A stretch of DNA of 64,000 bases, taken from NCBI GenBank assembly GCA_963698085.1, contig OY969122.1, positions 1,860,001-1,924,000 on the forward strand, written 5' to 3'. Below, in pieces: positions 7,670 through 16,838 of this stretch. Under the pieces are notes generated by a model that did not search any database, was not told the origin of the DNA, and saw nothing but the letters and a program-made list of their open reading frames with translations. The stretch's first letter is position 1; the number at the start of each line of letters is the position of its first letter. The translations under genes and the position numbers were made by a program. This DNA comes from VRUE01 sp963698085. Lineage in GTDB: Bacteria > Actinomycetota > Thermoleophilia > Solirubrobacterales > 70-9.

Positions 7670-8545
7670 TCAACCTCCCAGCCAGTCGATCGGCTGCTCG
7701 GGCTTGCGGAAGTCGCGGAAGATCGGCGCGAAGGGGCCTTCGGCTTGCAGATCCTCAAACAGGCAGAAGGAGATCGCCATCTCCGGCGCGCGGGCGAGCC
7801 GGGGATCGCTTCGCAGCAGGGCGATGGCGGTCGAGCGGCGGCGCTCCAGGACCGCTCGCGAGCCGCCCGCGAGGACGCAGTGGGTCGGCGGGAAGACCGG
7901 ATAGCGCAGGCGCCACGGCGGCTCGCCGTCCTCACCGGCCAGCCGGTACAGCTCCGCATAGCGGACCAGCTCGGCGGCGAGCCGATCGACCGAGAGGGTG
8001 GCGCGGTCGAGCTCCAGGAAGCGCTGCTCGATCGCGATGCCGTTGCCGGCGCCGCGCAGGTAGGTGAGGACGGCATCGGAGATCAGCGCGCGCCGTCGCC
8101 GGCCGCGCCCGTAGTTGAGCGGGTGGGATACCTCTTGGCGCCAGGCGAAGGGGCCGAAATCGTCGCCTCGCTCCTGAGCGGCGGAGAGGAAGCAGATCGC
8201 CGAGTCGTTGACCGCGAGCGTGTGGGCTTGCAGCGCCCCGGCCGCGTCCTCGGCGCCGATCAGCCGAGGCTCCCCTTGCAGCACACCCGCCTTTTGCGCC
8301 AGTCGGGCGCCGCGCTCGGTGACGTGCCAGAGCCGGCGCGGCGTGCCGTGAGGAGTCTCGATGTATCCGGCGAGCCCGGCTTTGGCGAGGCGGGACAGGA
8401 GCCTCTGCGCCCAGCGGTGGCCCCTGTCGTGGAGGTGGATGGCGTGCACCTGGGCGGTCGAGAGGATGCGGTGCTGGGCGAGCGAGGCGATCACCTCGAT
8501 CCCCGTCTCCGAGCACGCCGATCGGAGGGTGGCGAGATCGGTCAC
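7670..8545 (-). CDS. replication-relaxation family protein (element II)
   Basis: 291 residues from GTG at 8545, which overlaps the stop of the transfer ATPase (GTGA), the same arrangement and length as the copy at 1073-1948. Hallmarks: IEVIASLAQHRILSTAQVH (winged helix), HTLAVNDSAICFLSAA, ISDAVLTYL, FLELDRATLSVDRL and a C-terminal PIDWLGG. Expected role is in replication/transfer of the excised element. On the far side it is followed by a 160-bp gap with an inverted repeat, then the small gene and AbiEi. Confidence 0.88.
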   Translation of the reverse strand: MTDLATLRSACSETGIEVIASLAQHRILSTAQVHAIHLHDRGHRWAQRLLSRLAKAGLAGYIETPHGTPRRLWHVTERGARLAQKAGVLQGEPRLIGAEDAAGALQAHTLAVNDSAICFLSAAQERGDDFGPFAWRQEVSHPLNYGRGRRRRALISDAVLTYLRGAGNGIAIEQRFLELDRATLSVDRLAAELVRYAELYRLAGEDGEPPWRLRYPVFPPTHCVLAGGSRAVLERRRSTAIALLRSDPRLARAPEMAISFCLFEDLQAEGPFAPIFRDFRKPEQPIDWLGG

Positions 8546-11155
8546 GCGTCCTCCTCGGTTGGCGCCCAGAGGGGAGCCGGGCGGGCCGGCGCATCCTCGT
8601 TTGCCGGGGCCACGCTCTCGCCTGCCCCCGGCTTGCGCCTCAGCTCCTCGAGCTTGGCGAGGATGCGCTCGTCGAGCGTTTCGAGATGGGCGATCACCTC
8701 GCCGACTCGCGTCCGCGCTGCCGCTCCTTCGACTGGCGCATCGCCGTGGGCCGTTGGTGCTCCGAGAATGTCCTCGACCCTGATCCCACCGAGGGCGAAG
8801 GGCTTGCTCAGCTCTCCGCGGTGAGTGACCTGGGCGATGAAGCGGTAGCGGCCGAGCTTGGTAAGGGCGGCGGGGTCGGGCTGGCCCGCCCACTCCTTCG
8901 TCAGCAGGGCGGCGGCGTGGGAGTTCAGCGCGGTGGCGAGCAGATGCGAGCGGTTGGTGGTGAGCGCGTTCAGCGTCTGCGGGTTCAGCCGCTCGGGGTT
9001 CTGGTTGAGGACGACCGCGCGGAGCCCGAACTTGGCGCTCTGCTCCAGTAGCGCGGCGAGGTTGCCCGAGGCCGCACCGTCATAGCTCTGGACCTCATCG
9101 AGGAAGACCCAGAAAGGGCGGCGTGCAGCGGGAGCGAGCTGGGACCTGGTTCGCGCCGCGTGCAGCAGGTCGAAGAGGAGGAGGTTGGCGAGCAGACGCT
9201 CGCGGGTGCCACCTACGCCGGGGCAGGCGAGGACGATCTTCCCGGAGTCCATCGCTTCGCGAACCCGGTAGGTGCTCTGGCTCTGGCCGAGCAGGGCGCT
9301 GATCGGCGTCGAGTGGCGCAGGCGGTCGACGAGGTTGGTGAGCGGCGTGATCGCCTCCTGCGCGAGCAGCGGGAAGCGGTCGATCCAGAACCCCTGCGAG
9401 GCCTTCGGCAGGAAGGGGAGGACGGCGGCGCGCCAGCGCTCGTTGGAGAGCAGAGTGGGGAGCTGGAAGATCGTCGGCGCCAGCTCGGGCGGCAAGGCCG
9501 GCGCGATCCTCGCCAGCGCCCCCGCCGCCTGCGTGGTCAGGTTGATGGCGCGGGTGCTCTGCTCGCCCCATTGCAGGGTCGAGGCGAAGGCATCGACGAT
9601 CGCCTCCACCGCGCGACTCGGCGCTGCCGCCACTCAGCTCGAAGAGATTCCAGCCGGGCAGGCTTTCGGGTCGCGGGGAGCTGAGGTCGATCTCGACCAC
9701 TCGCGCGGCGACCTCGGGATTGCGCAGGTAGGGCCTGATCCGCTCCAGCGCATCGGCATGGGGATCGAGGAAGAGCCCACCGTGGCCGGAGCGGACCAGG
9801 TGGACGAACTGGGCGAGGGCGGTCTCGGTCTTGCCGTAGCGGCTGCGCCCGGCGACGTAGGAGAAGAAAGTGTCGGCGGTGCGGACCCCGACGATCCGCT
9901 CGCCGCCCTCCCCGGCGATCCGGCCGAGCGGGATCAAATCGTCCTTGGTCTTCTCGAAGGTCGGCAGCTTCGGCGGCACCGGCAGGAGCGTGCCGGAGCG
10001 CAGCACGTTCTCGGCGACGCAGTGGACGGTCGGCGGCTTCAGAAAGCCCGCCACCTCGCGGGCGGTGAGGATGTTGCGGCGTGCTGGCCGGAAGAGGCCT
10101 GAGGAGAGGCGGCGGTCGAAGCCTCGCCTGCGCGTCGGAAAGTCTGAGCCGAAGAACACGGCATCGCCGATCCCGAGCCCGGCCGGGCGCAGCCAGTTCT
10201 GCGCGGCGAACGGCTCGAAGGCGGCGAGCAGGCTCTGCATCGCGAGCTTTGCGCGAGGGCGTTCGGTGGCCTGAGCGCGGAGCAGGATCTGCGCCTCGAA
10301 GAGCGGGCCGGCATCGCGCAGCTTCGCGTCGAGAGCCTGGCCGACCAGGCGGCGGTCGATCAACTCGGCGGGGTTGGTGGTGTCGCGGCGGCGCTCGCCG
10401 TCGAGCACCTCCATCAAGCTGCGCCGTTCGCCGTGTGCCCACCGCGCCTGCCGCTTCAAACGGCGCCGCAGCCGCGAGCGGCGGCGCCCCCCTGCCGGCA
10501 GCAAGTCGAGGCAGACCGTTGATCGCTCGCGGTCTTCCGGACGAAGCGAGGCCATCGCCGCGGCGAAGGGCTGAAGCGGATCGGGCTCGTTGTCGAGCCG
10601 GGCCAGGGGTTCGACGCTCGGCCGGGCCAGGGTCAACTCGGTGCGCAGCGTGACCTCGCCGGGCCTGTCGGGCTCGGGGACCTCTGCCGCATCGCGCAGC
10701 TCGACTCCCTCATAGCCTCGCAGGGCGTTGCGCAGGAGCTGGCGGGAGCGGGCCGGCACTTCGAGCAGATAGACGAGACGGCCCTCGCCGTCGTTGGTCA
10801 GCCGCACCCGCAGCGCGCAGGCGCGGCGATCGAACCAGCCGCGCACGCTGCGGTCGGCCCGGGCCAGCTCGGCGGCGATACGCAGGACGGCCTCGGGCTT
10901 TGCGTCGAACTCGTCGGCCGGCACGATCGCCGCAGCGGCTCGCGTCGCAAGCGTGCGGCGCGTGGCGAGGAAGCGTTGTGTAGCCAGCGCGGAGGCGATA
11001 GCGAGGGCGCCGAGAGCGAGGGGCGCGAGCGACGCCGCGGAGGCGAGGAGCTGATCGACGTGGATGCTCGACACGGCGCGCCAGATGGCGGCGGTCACGA
11101 GCAGAGCGAAGATCGCCAGCATCGGCCGCGGGTCGGAGCGATCCTCACCCATCAT
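8542..11155 (-). pseudogene. DNA-transfer ATPase (TraG/VirD4/HerA-like), split by one frameshift
   Basis: Two frames together encode one ~870-residue protein. The 5' part (11155 to about 9615) has two N-terminal membrane segments (LAIFALLVTAAIW; a second near residues 38-58), then Walker A GRSRYGKTET and LFLDPHADAL. The 3' part (about 9618 to 8542) has the WVFLDEVQSYDG Walker B and the C-terminal domain homologous to the gene at 1-1076. The frame changes at GAGTCGCGCG (about 9608-9620); shifting by one base there restores ...SAES|AVEAIVDAF, which aligns with the intact copy. It could be a true null mutation, a sequencing or assembly error in a CG run, or, less likely, programmed frameshifting. 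Confidence 0.82.
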
Positions 11156-11369
11156 GCACCGACCTCTGGGTCACGTAGGTATGTCGGCAAGCCACGAGCC
11201 GCGCGATCGGCGCTGCGATGCGGGATCGTGGACCTTCGCGCCTGGCTCGACGTGAACCGACGCCCGAACCGCCAGTCGGCTCGGCACCCGACCTTGGGCG
11301 CGACCGCACGATGCCGCCGCCCGGCCCGTATCTCGAAATGGTCCTCATATGTAAGGGAGGGATGAACCT

Positions 11370-11587
11370 CGAAAGTGGTCCCCCCGAAATTGGGCCGCCC
11401 CGCTGGTCTCATGTAGTAACAGGGGGCCGAGGGCGGAAAGTGGTCCCCCTTATGTGACGAATCCGACATTTGCCATAGGTCCGCCGGTCTGCTCGCTTCA
11501 TGCCCCTCTGTCGCTTGAGGCCTGGTTTTGCGCCGCGAATTCCGCATCTACAACAACAGGGGGCCGAGCAGCGAAACTGGACACCCC
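11370..11587. repeat. three short repeats, possible IS21-type terminus remnant; 11156-11719 otherwise without a gene
   Basis: The core CGAAAGTGGTCCCCC (or close variants) occurs at 11370-11384, 11418-11449 and 11555-11587. The last two share a longer unit beginning AACAGGGGGCCGAG and ending GAAA(G/C)TGG(T/A)C. Spaced multiple repeats of this style are typical of the transposase-binding ends of IS21-family elements, but no istA/istB reading frame remains. Apart from these repeats I see no supported gene between the transfer ATPase start and the HEPN gene. Confidence 0.5.
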
Positions 11588-11719
11588 AATTCGCAGAAAT
11601 TTAGATTTCGCGGCTGGATCGGCTTGGGCTCATGCCCTGGCGAAAATGAGGAGGACATCTCGTGTACCTGCTCAGGTAACGGAGGCGCGAATGGCCGCCC
11701 GCGTCCTTACCCTGGGGAG

Positions 11720-12757
11720 GTGGCAACGGCGGAAGAGACTCGCGCCAGCGGTGAGCCTCTGGACGGCACCGTACCGTCCTCGGGTATTGCCCAAATCCGG
11801 GACATCATCGTTTGCGCCGCCGAGGCTTCCGACTCGGTGACGCCAGAGGAGTTCCGAGCCCATCCACCCGTCGGTGCCCCCAGGCGACTCTTCCCAAATG
11901 TGGTGTCAGAGGTCGAGCTTGGTGACGGAATCAAGCTCCTTTCCCTGCCGAGCGAGGAAGCCGAGGCAATCATGAGCGCGTGCACGCCTCGTGGGGAGAA
12001 CTTCGACCCGATCCGGCAGTTCAGTCAGCGCTACTCGTTTGTGCGCGACCGGGCACTCCAAGAAATCGACGACAACTACTTCAACCCGGACGAGGACGGC
12101 AAGCTCTACGACGCTCTTTCGCTCTCGCGGCTGATCCGCGACCATGGCTTCTCACTGCAATACACGGCCCGTGTGATCGACCATGAGGATGGGAAGCGGA
12201 CCATCGCATACCGGGCATCGGGCGAGGGCAACGCCGCCTACCGCCTCGCTTCCGATCGAGAGTGGCTCGACGGCCCTGGAGCCGAGGAGTTTGCGGTCCT
12301 GCTCGCAGCGAAGCGCTCCGCCGAGCTCCCGCCCCGGCTCACCCGTGCGATGTGGCGCTTGGAGTACGCGACGCGGATCGGGTGGGCCGACGTCGTGCTG
12401 CCGACGCTCATAGGGGGTCTGGAGGCCCTCCTAAAGGTCGGCCGAGGCCAACTCACGGCCCAGTTCAAGCGGCGGGCGACCGCGGTGGCAGCGGAGTTGG
12501 AGTTGGAGGGGATTAACGAACCCCTCTGCGGGCGCATGTACGACGCCCGCTCCGACTGGGTTCACGGCTCCCACGTCCGGCTCTTCGGCCGCGAAGGGAG
12601 TCAGACCCCCACGGATGCCGACGAGCGCCGAGTTCTCGACGAAATCGCAAAGATGCGAGATCTGCTCCGGGCGGCGATCCGCCGAGCGATCGAAGATCCT
12701 GAATTCCGAGCGTTCTTCGCTGACGACGACGCGCTTGAGAAGCGCTGGCCCGGTTAA
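11720..12757 (+). CDS. HEPN-domain protein (ApeA-like), putative RNase/defence protein
   Basis: 345 residues if it starts at GTG 11720; the frame is open back to TTG 11528, but that stretch contains the repeats above and does not look coding. The C-terminal domain has the pattern of an Apea-like HEPN: GGLEALLKVGRGQLTAQF, then YDARSDWVHG, with an RX4H motif (Arg codon at 12548, His at 12563). HEPN RX4-6H proteins are commonly metal-independent RNases in toxin and anti-phage systems. The N-terminal ~200 residues are unrecognised. DNA here is visibly less G+C-rich than the chromosome around it, consistent with recent acquisition as element cargo. Confidence 0.65.
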   Translation: MATAEETRASGEPLDGTVPSSGIAQIRDIIVCAAEASDSVTPEEFRAHPPVGAPRRLFPNVVSEVELGDGIKLLSLPSEEAEAIMSACTPRGENFDPIRQFSQRYSFVRDRALQEIDDNYFNPDEDGKLYDALSLSRLIRDHGFSLQYTARVIDHEDGKRTIAYRASGEGNAAYRLASDREWLDGPGAEEFAVLLAAKRSAELPPRLTRAMWRLEYATRIGWADVVLPTLIGGLEALLKVGRGQLTAQFKRRATAVAAELELEGINEPLCGRMYDARSDWVHGSHVRLFGREGSQTPTDADERRVLDEIAKMRDLLRAAIRRAIEDPEFRAFFADDDALEKRWPG

Positions 12758-12781
12758 GAGCCAGGCTCAATGAGGAGGAGA

Positions 12782-13009
12782 ATGAAGCCCGAAAAGTCCG
12801 AGTCATGCCGAATCCATCCGGAGGATGAGATCCGCATTGGTCGATCGTCCTGGGACGACCAAGACTTCTCGATTAAGTACACCTGGTTCGATAAGCGGGG
12901 TCAGCCGTCGCGGGGTGGCGAGGTTCCCCTCGCTGCGTTGCCCCAGATGTTCGAGTTTGCTATTCGAGAGGGCTACCTGACCATCGGGGCTGAGGATGCT
13001 CACCAATAG
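12782..13009 (+). CDS. small hypothetical protein
   Basis: 75 residues from ATG 12782, preceded by AGGAGG at good distance; an ATG at 12770 lies before that ribosome site. Contains SSWDDQDFSIKYTWFDKRG and a C-terminal LPQMFEFAIREGYLTIG. It follows the HEPN gene by 24 bp and converges with the DUF6414 gene, overlapping it by 10 bp. Not recognised; the HEPN gene and this one probably form a transcription unit. Confidence 0.6.
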   Translation: MKPEKSESCRIHPEDEIRIGRSSWDDQDFSIKYTWFDKRGQPSRGGEVPLAALPQMFEFAIREGYLTIGAEDAHQ

Positions 13010-14385
13010 ATCGCGACGATGTTCGAATCGAGGTAGCGTGGATCTTGACTCGGGGACTCATCTTGCTCCTCCACCTGTACTTGGTCGGGGAGATTTCCCT
13101 CCAAGTCAAAGCCAGCCGCATCAAGTGCGGCTTCCCGTAGTTGGGCCGTGACCAATGGCTCGGCTTGGAAGTCAAACTGAGATTCGAGACGCTTGGTGAG
13201 TTCAGTGAACGCTGCACGCCGGCCCTCGCGCGTGTCGTAGGTTCCCCCGTGCGACTCGGAGAGAGGGCCATTGAGCACTCCCAAACCACCGTTCGAAGGC
13301 TCATGCCCGTATTGCCGGACGATGTCATTCGCGTATGCGGTGAGGGCTTTTTGCATCGCGGCATCCCGATCCTGATCGTCGTTTCCCGCAGACCCAAGTC
13401 CGTGGTGGCGATCAAGATAGCCGCCGATCTCCTGAATGCTGCTGCCGAGATCCGAGGAAACCTCTTTGAGAACGTCAACCAGCTTGACTGGCGTCCAGGA
13501 CGACTGTGGGCCGTCGCGACCAAGCCGACAGAGCACCGAATACCGGGAGTGCGAAAAAAGAACGCGTCGAATGTCGCGCCAGAAAAGATCGCGCTCGGTG
13601 ACGCCGACCACATAGAGAGGTCGGACCGTGAGGTCGGAGTCACCCATCCCATCGAGGACGGCTTGGTGAACGATCAGCTCCGTCGAGTCGATCATCACAC
13701 TTCGATAGTCGACAGCTCGACCTCGAATGGGCACCAGCCCGACCAGCAGTCTCTCCAGCAGCTGGTTCGTCATGTAGCCATCGACAAGATTGGGCAATGA
13801 TGCCGAGCCGAGGAGTTTTGGATTCTCGTCGACGATCTCAAAGAAGGCATTCATAATTGCGTTCATCCGGAAGATTCCCTCTGCTTCGAGTTCAACCTCG
13901 AACTCAAGCAAGGTGCCCCGCCGCAGCTCCTGAGCCAAGGCTGCCCAGACACTTGAGGCCGTGCGCGCATGGTGGAGTAGCGCCGCGGCGTCTTTTAGAG
14001 GTGGCGGTGGTCCCGAGAGGGGGTCTACGTGAAGCGGCAGGTTTGGCCTTTCGAGATCGAACAGTTCCTTGAAGGTCGACTGGACGAGTGCCTTTCTGAC
14101 GACCTGCGTTCCGCTGCTTTGTTGAGCCTCCAGGGACGAGGAGACCTCACCTTTGGCGAGCCCAGCGTTGGCGGCTGCCTTTGCGGCGATGTCGCTGCGG
14201 ATTAGAGCCGACTCACTTTCGTTGATCTCGGAGGGGACAGCCCCCTTGCGCGAGGCGATTAGGCTGTAGACGCTGACTTCGTCCAGGTAGACGAATTCCC
14301 GCAGGCTACCCTTGCCACCACGCCTCGCGGCGCGCCTCCGTCGGCGCCTCATCCTCCAGTTGCGGAACCGAGAGCCGATGCTCAT
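13000..14385 (-). CDS. DUF6414 family protein
   Basis: 461 residues. Begins with a strongly basic segment (MRRRRRRAARRGGKG) and then the family signature LREFVYLDEVSVYSLIASRK, followed by SSLEAQQSSGTQVVRKALVQ and STFKELFDLE. DUF6414 proteins have no established function. The ATG overlaps the stop of the AAA+ ATPase gene (ATGA), so the two are made together and probably act together. No catalytic motif is evident; the middle (TLLEFEVELEAEG, MIDSTELIVHQAV) looks like a mixed alpha/beta domain. Lower G+C than the host backbone. Confidence 0.75.
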   Translation of the reverse strand: MSIGSRFRNWRMRRRRRRAARRGGKGSLREFVYLDEVSVYSLIASRKGAVPSEINESESALIRSDIAAKAAANAGLAKGEVSSSLEAQQSSGTQVVRKALVQSTFKELFDLERPNLPLHVDPLSGPPPPLKDAAALLHHARTASSVWAALAQELRRGTLLEFEVELEAEGIFRMNAIMNAFFEIVDENPKLLGSASLPNLVDGYMTNQLLERLLVGLVPIRGRAVDYRSVMIDSTELIVHQAVLDGMGDSDLTVRPLYVVGVTERDLFWRDIRRVLFSHSRYSVLCRLGRDGPQSSWTPVKLVDVLKEVSSDLGSSIQEIGGYLDRHHGLGSAGNDDQDRDAAMQKALTAYANDIVRQYGHEPSNGGLGVLNGPLSESHGGTYDTREGRRAAFTELTKRLESQFDFQAEPLVTAQLREAALDAAGFDLEGNLPDQVQVEEQDESPSQDPRYLDSNIVAIYW

Positions 14386-15614
14386 TTCTCTTGATTTTCG
14401 CGGGCCATTGCTTCGATTGATCGAAGGCGCAGACTCGCGACGCGCTCGTAGCCGCCAACGTAGTCTTCGGCAAGGATCGCATCCCGACCGCTATCGGCAA
14501 CTGCAAAGAGAGCTGCCTCCGTCCAGATGGCGGCCAACTCTGCGCTGGACCACATCTCGGTCTTGGCTGCGATCAGGTCGTGGGGGAGAACGCCGACAGT
14601 GTTTAGCTTCTTGCCCCACACCTTCAAAATCTCCTTGCGGTCATCCAGGCCTGGAAGCGGGAAGGTGATCTCCCAGTCAAGCCGCCCTGGCCGCCTCAGC
14701 GCTCCGTCGATGTCCTGTGGCCTGTTGGTGGTGGCGATGACCATGACGTTTTCATCTGGCGTGAATCCATCCATGAGCGACAAGAGCTGTGCAACGACCC
14801 GACGCGAAGCCTCATGCGACTCTGCGCGCTGAGTCGCAACGCTATCGATCTCATCGAAGAAGATGATGGAACTCTCCTGTTTGGACGCGTGGCCGAAGAT
14901 GCCCCTAAGAATGCCCTCGCTTTCGCCGTACCACTTGCTGAAGATCTCCGGGCCTCGAATCTCGTAAAACTTTGCTTCTGCGCGATTCGCGATTATCCGG
15001 GCAAGCATCGTCTTGCCCGTTCCGGGTGGCCCGGTGAACAACACTCCCTTGATTCGGCGGGCACCGATCTTTTGCAATGCCGCTCGGTGCTTAAGAGGAA
15101 GCTCGATCAGCTCTTTGGCACGCTCGACAACCTCGTGCAGTCCACCAAAATCTGAAAAATCATCGCCGCCCTCACCCTCGGAGGCTAGGAACCCCTCTCC
15201 TATCCTGTCATCGGTCCCCACCGACTCTGGTATTCGGACCGGGTTCTCGTGCAACACGCGTAGGAGCTGCGTATCACCGCGTCCCTCGACGGTATTTCCG
15301 ACGCTGTAAGTCGGATCGCTCGATGGAAGATAGCGATATCGACCATTTATTTCGGCAACAAAGCCGCCATCGACCTCCTGGCTGAGGATGCCGATCCAGG
15401 TGTCCTCAGGCCAGAGCGAGTTAGGCGCTCGCTCGAAGTGATTGCCCTCAGCGTCTACCAAGAGGATGTCGCCGACCTCAAGGTCAATCTGTTCCTCATC
15501 GCTCGAAATACGGCCGGTGATGCCATTGCGGTATTCGATATGCATCTGCCGGCGATCGTCGGCGACCGCCCTAACGCGTGCGACCTGCCCCTCTGCCTCC
15601 TGCTCTCCCCACAT
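14382..15614 (-). CDS. AAA+ ATPase (Cdc48/ARC-type), partner of DUF6414
   Basis: 410 residues. The N-terminal ~150 residues form a beta-rich, OB-like region resembling those before the AAA module of proteasomal ATPases. The single AAA module has Walker A GPPGTGKT (195-202), pore-loop region FSKWYGESEG, Walker B FFDEID (252-257), sensor ATTNRP (294-299) and the arginine-finger box RRPGR (307-311), then a C-terminal lid. Such hexameric motors unfold or remodel proteins or complexes. Located in an integrative element beside HEPN and toxin genes, it is plausibly the motor of a two-gene defence or maintenance module. The start ATG at 15614 has only a weak ribosome site. Confidence 0.85.
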   Translation of the reverse strand: MWGEQEAEGQVARVRAVADDRRQMHIEYRNGITGRISSDEEQIDLEVGDILLVDAEGNHFERAPNSLWPEDTWIGILSQEVDGGFVAEINGRYRYLPSSDPTYSVGNTVEGRGDTQLLRVLHENPVRIPESVGTDDRIGEGFLASEGEGGDDFSDFGGLHEVVERAKELIELPLKHRAALQKIGARRIKGVLFTGPPGTGKTMLARIIANRAEAKFYEIRGPEIFSKWYGESEGILRGIFGHASKQESSIIFFDEIDSVATQRAESHEASRRVVAQLLSLMDGFTPDENVMVIATTNRPQDIDGALRRPGRLDWEITFPLPGLDDRKEILKVWGKKLNTVGVLPHDLIAAKTEMWSSAELAAIWTEAALFAVADSGRDAILAEDYVGGYERVASLRLRSIEAMARENQEK

Positions 15615-15742
15615 TTCGCCGAGCGTACATCAGGCCCGGATCTCCTGTAATTGGGCCGCGAGATGCGCGGCCCTCCCAGCGAGGAGTTCTCACCTAGGCC
15701 GAAAGAAGAGGACGGTGACAGCACGGCGTAATTCGCCCATCA

Positions 15743-16390
15743 TCATCGTTGGTTGGGGTGGAGAGTCGCAGAGGTTGGCCCTGGCAGGTCGGCTTTGCCC
15801 AGTAGGGAATAGCGCGCTCCGCTCGGCCGCATTTCGGACCGATAGAGACCGACGCTTCGCCCTTCGAAGGGACTCCGCAAGCTCGGCGGGATCGGGCGGT
15901 CCGGCACATCGCGGACCGCCTCCGGTCGGCGTGACTTGTGATCCGCGGTCCGCACACGGGCGACCGTCAGGTGCGGCCAGAACGTCCGCTCTCTGGGTTC
16001 GTAGATGTAGAGGTTCTGGTTCGTGAAGACGGAGCGCAAGCCGATCTGGAGCACTTCGGCCTCAGGTGACTTGACCGGCAAGGCGAACACGCGGGGAAGC
16101 TCCGGCGTAGGGCCTTTCGCCACCACATCGCCCAGTTCGACCAGGGGCGCGGGGGCGGACGCGCACAGCTCCCGGATCGCCTCCAGGTAGCGGACGACCT
16201 CCCGCTGGGGACGATGGCCGAGGAACATCAGGACTATCCGCAGCCCGTGGTTGTGACGCAGGGCCGGATCGATCAGCGCCTCCTGCTGCCACGCTTCGAC
16301 CTCGCTGCGCACCATCTCGGGCAGATCGAGGGCGACGAGCAGCCGCACTCTCCCGCGACCCGGATTGGCACCTCCGTTGGCGCCCGTCAT
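15743..16390 (-). CDS. 2'-5' RNA ligase / 2',3'-cyclic phosphodiesterase family protein (ThpR-like), one motif degraded
   Basis: 215 residues of the LigT/ThpR two-histidine phosphoesterase fold: VRLLVALDLPE at the N-terminus, GLRIVLMFLGH, VFALPVKSPE and FWPHLTVARV. The second HxT motif (HLTV) is intact, but the first, normally HxTLxFLG, reads RIVLMFLG, so one catalytic His and its Thr are replaced. It may therefore bind rather than cleave RNA 2',3'-cyclic ends, or be inactive. It overlaps the small upstream gene by four bases, forming a two-gene operon in element II. Confidence 0.75.
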   Translation of the reverse strand: MTGANGGANPGRGRVRLLVALDLPEMVRSEVEAWQQEALIDPALRHNHGLRIVLMFLGHRPQREVVRYLEAIRELCASAPAPLVELGDVVAKGPTPELPRVFALPVKSPEAEVLQIGLRSVFTNQNLYIYEPRERTFWPHLTVARVRTADHKSRRPEAVRDVPDRPIPPSLRSPFEGRSVGLYRSEMRPSGARYSLLGKADLPGPTSATLHPNQR

Positions 16391-16683
16391 GCGCGAGGGA
16401 GGTCGTGGAAGTTAACGGCGGCTCTCGTTGGCAGGACGAGATCGCCGATCCGGTGAAGCAGACCGCCCGCGGTCAGGACGCGGACTGCTCGCCGGATTCG
16501 GTCGTGCTCGGTGAACTCGGCGGAGGCGACGGTCAGCTCGCGGATCAGCTCGTCGAGCGTCAGCGTCTCGGGGTAGATGCCCAGGACTTCGCGAAGCACC
16601 TCCGCCTCGTCGCGAGCGTCCAGATCGGCATTGGTAGTGACGTGCGCGGCGCCAGCCGGGCACGTAGGGTCTTGATCAGCCAT
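16387..16683 (-). CDS. small winged-helix-like protein upstream of ThpR-like gene
   Basis: 98 residues. YPETLTLDELIRELT, DRIRRAVRVLTAGGLLHRIG and DLVLPTRAAVNF read as a small winged-helix: helix, basic recognition helix, beta wing. I do not recognise a named family. It starts with ATG and its stop overlaps the ThpR-like start (16387-16390), so it is probably co-transcribed with it and may regulate it. Confidence 0.65.
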   Translation of the reverse strand: MADQDPTCPAGAAHVTTNADLDARDEAEVLREVLGIYPETLTLDELIRELTVASAEFTEHDRIRRAVRVLTAGGLLHRIGDLVLPTRAAVNFHDLPRA

Positions 16684-16838
16684 AAGGGAGCGTTGCCTTC
16701 CTTGTGGTCAGGCTCCCGGTTGGCGTTAGCCCGCCGCCGGGGGCCGCTTATGTCTATTCGGCCGGCGAACGTAGCTCGGCGGGCGCGAAAATCAAGGCGA
16801 CTTTTGGGAGTTGGCTCTCGCGGGCCTCTGACCGGGAA

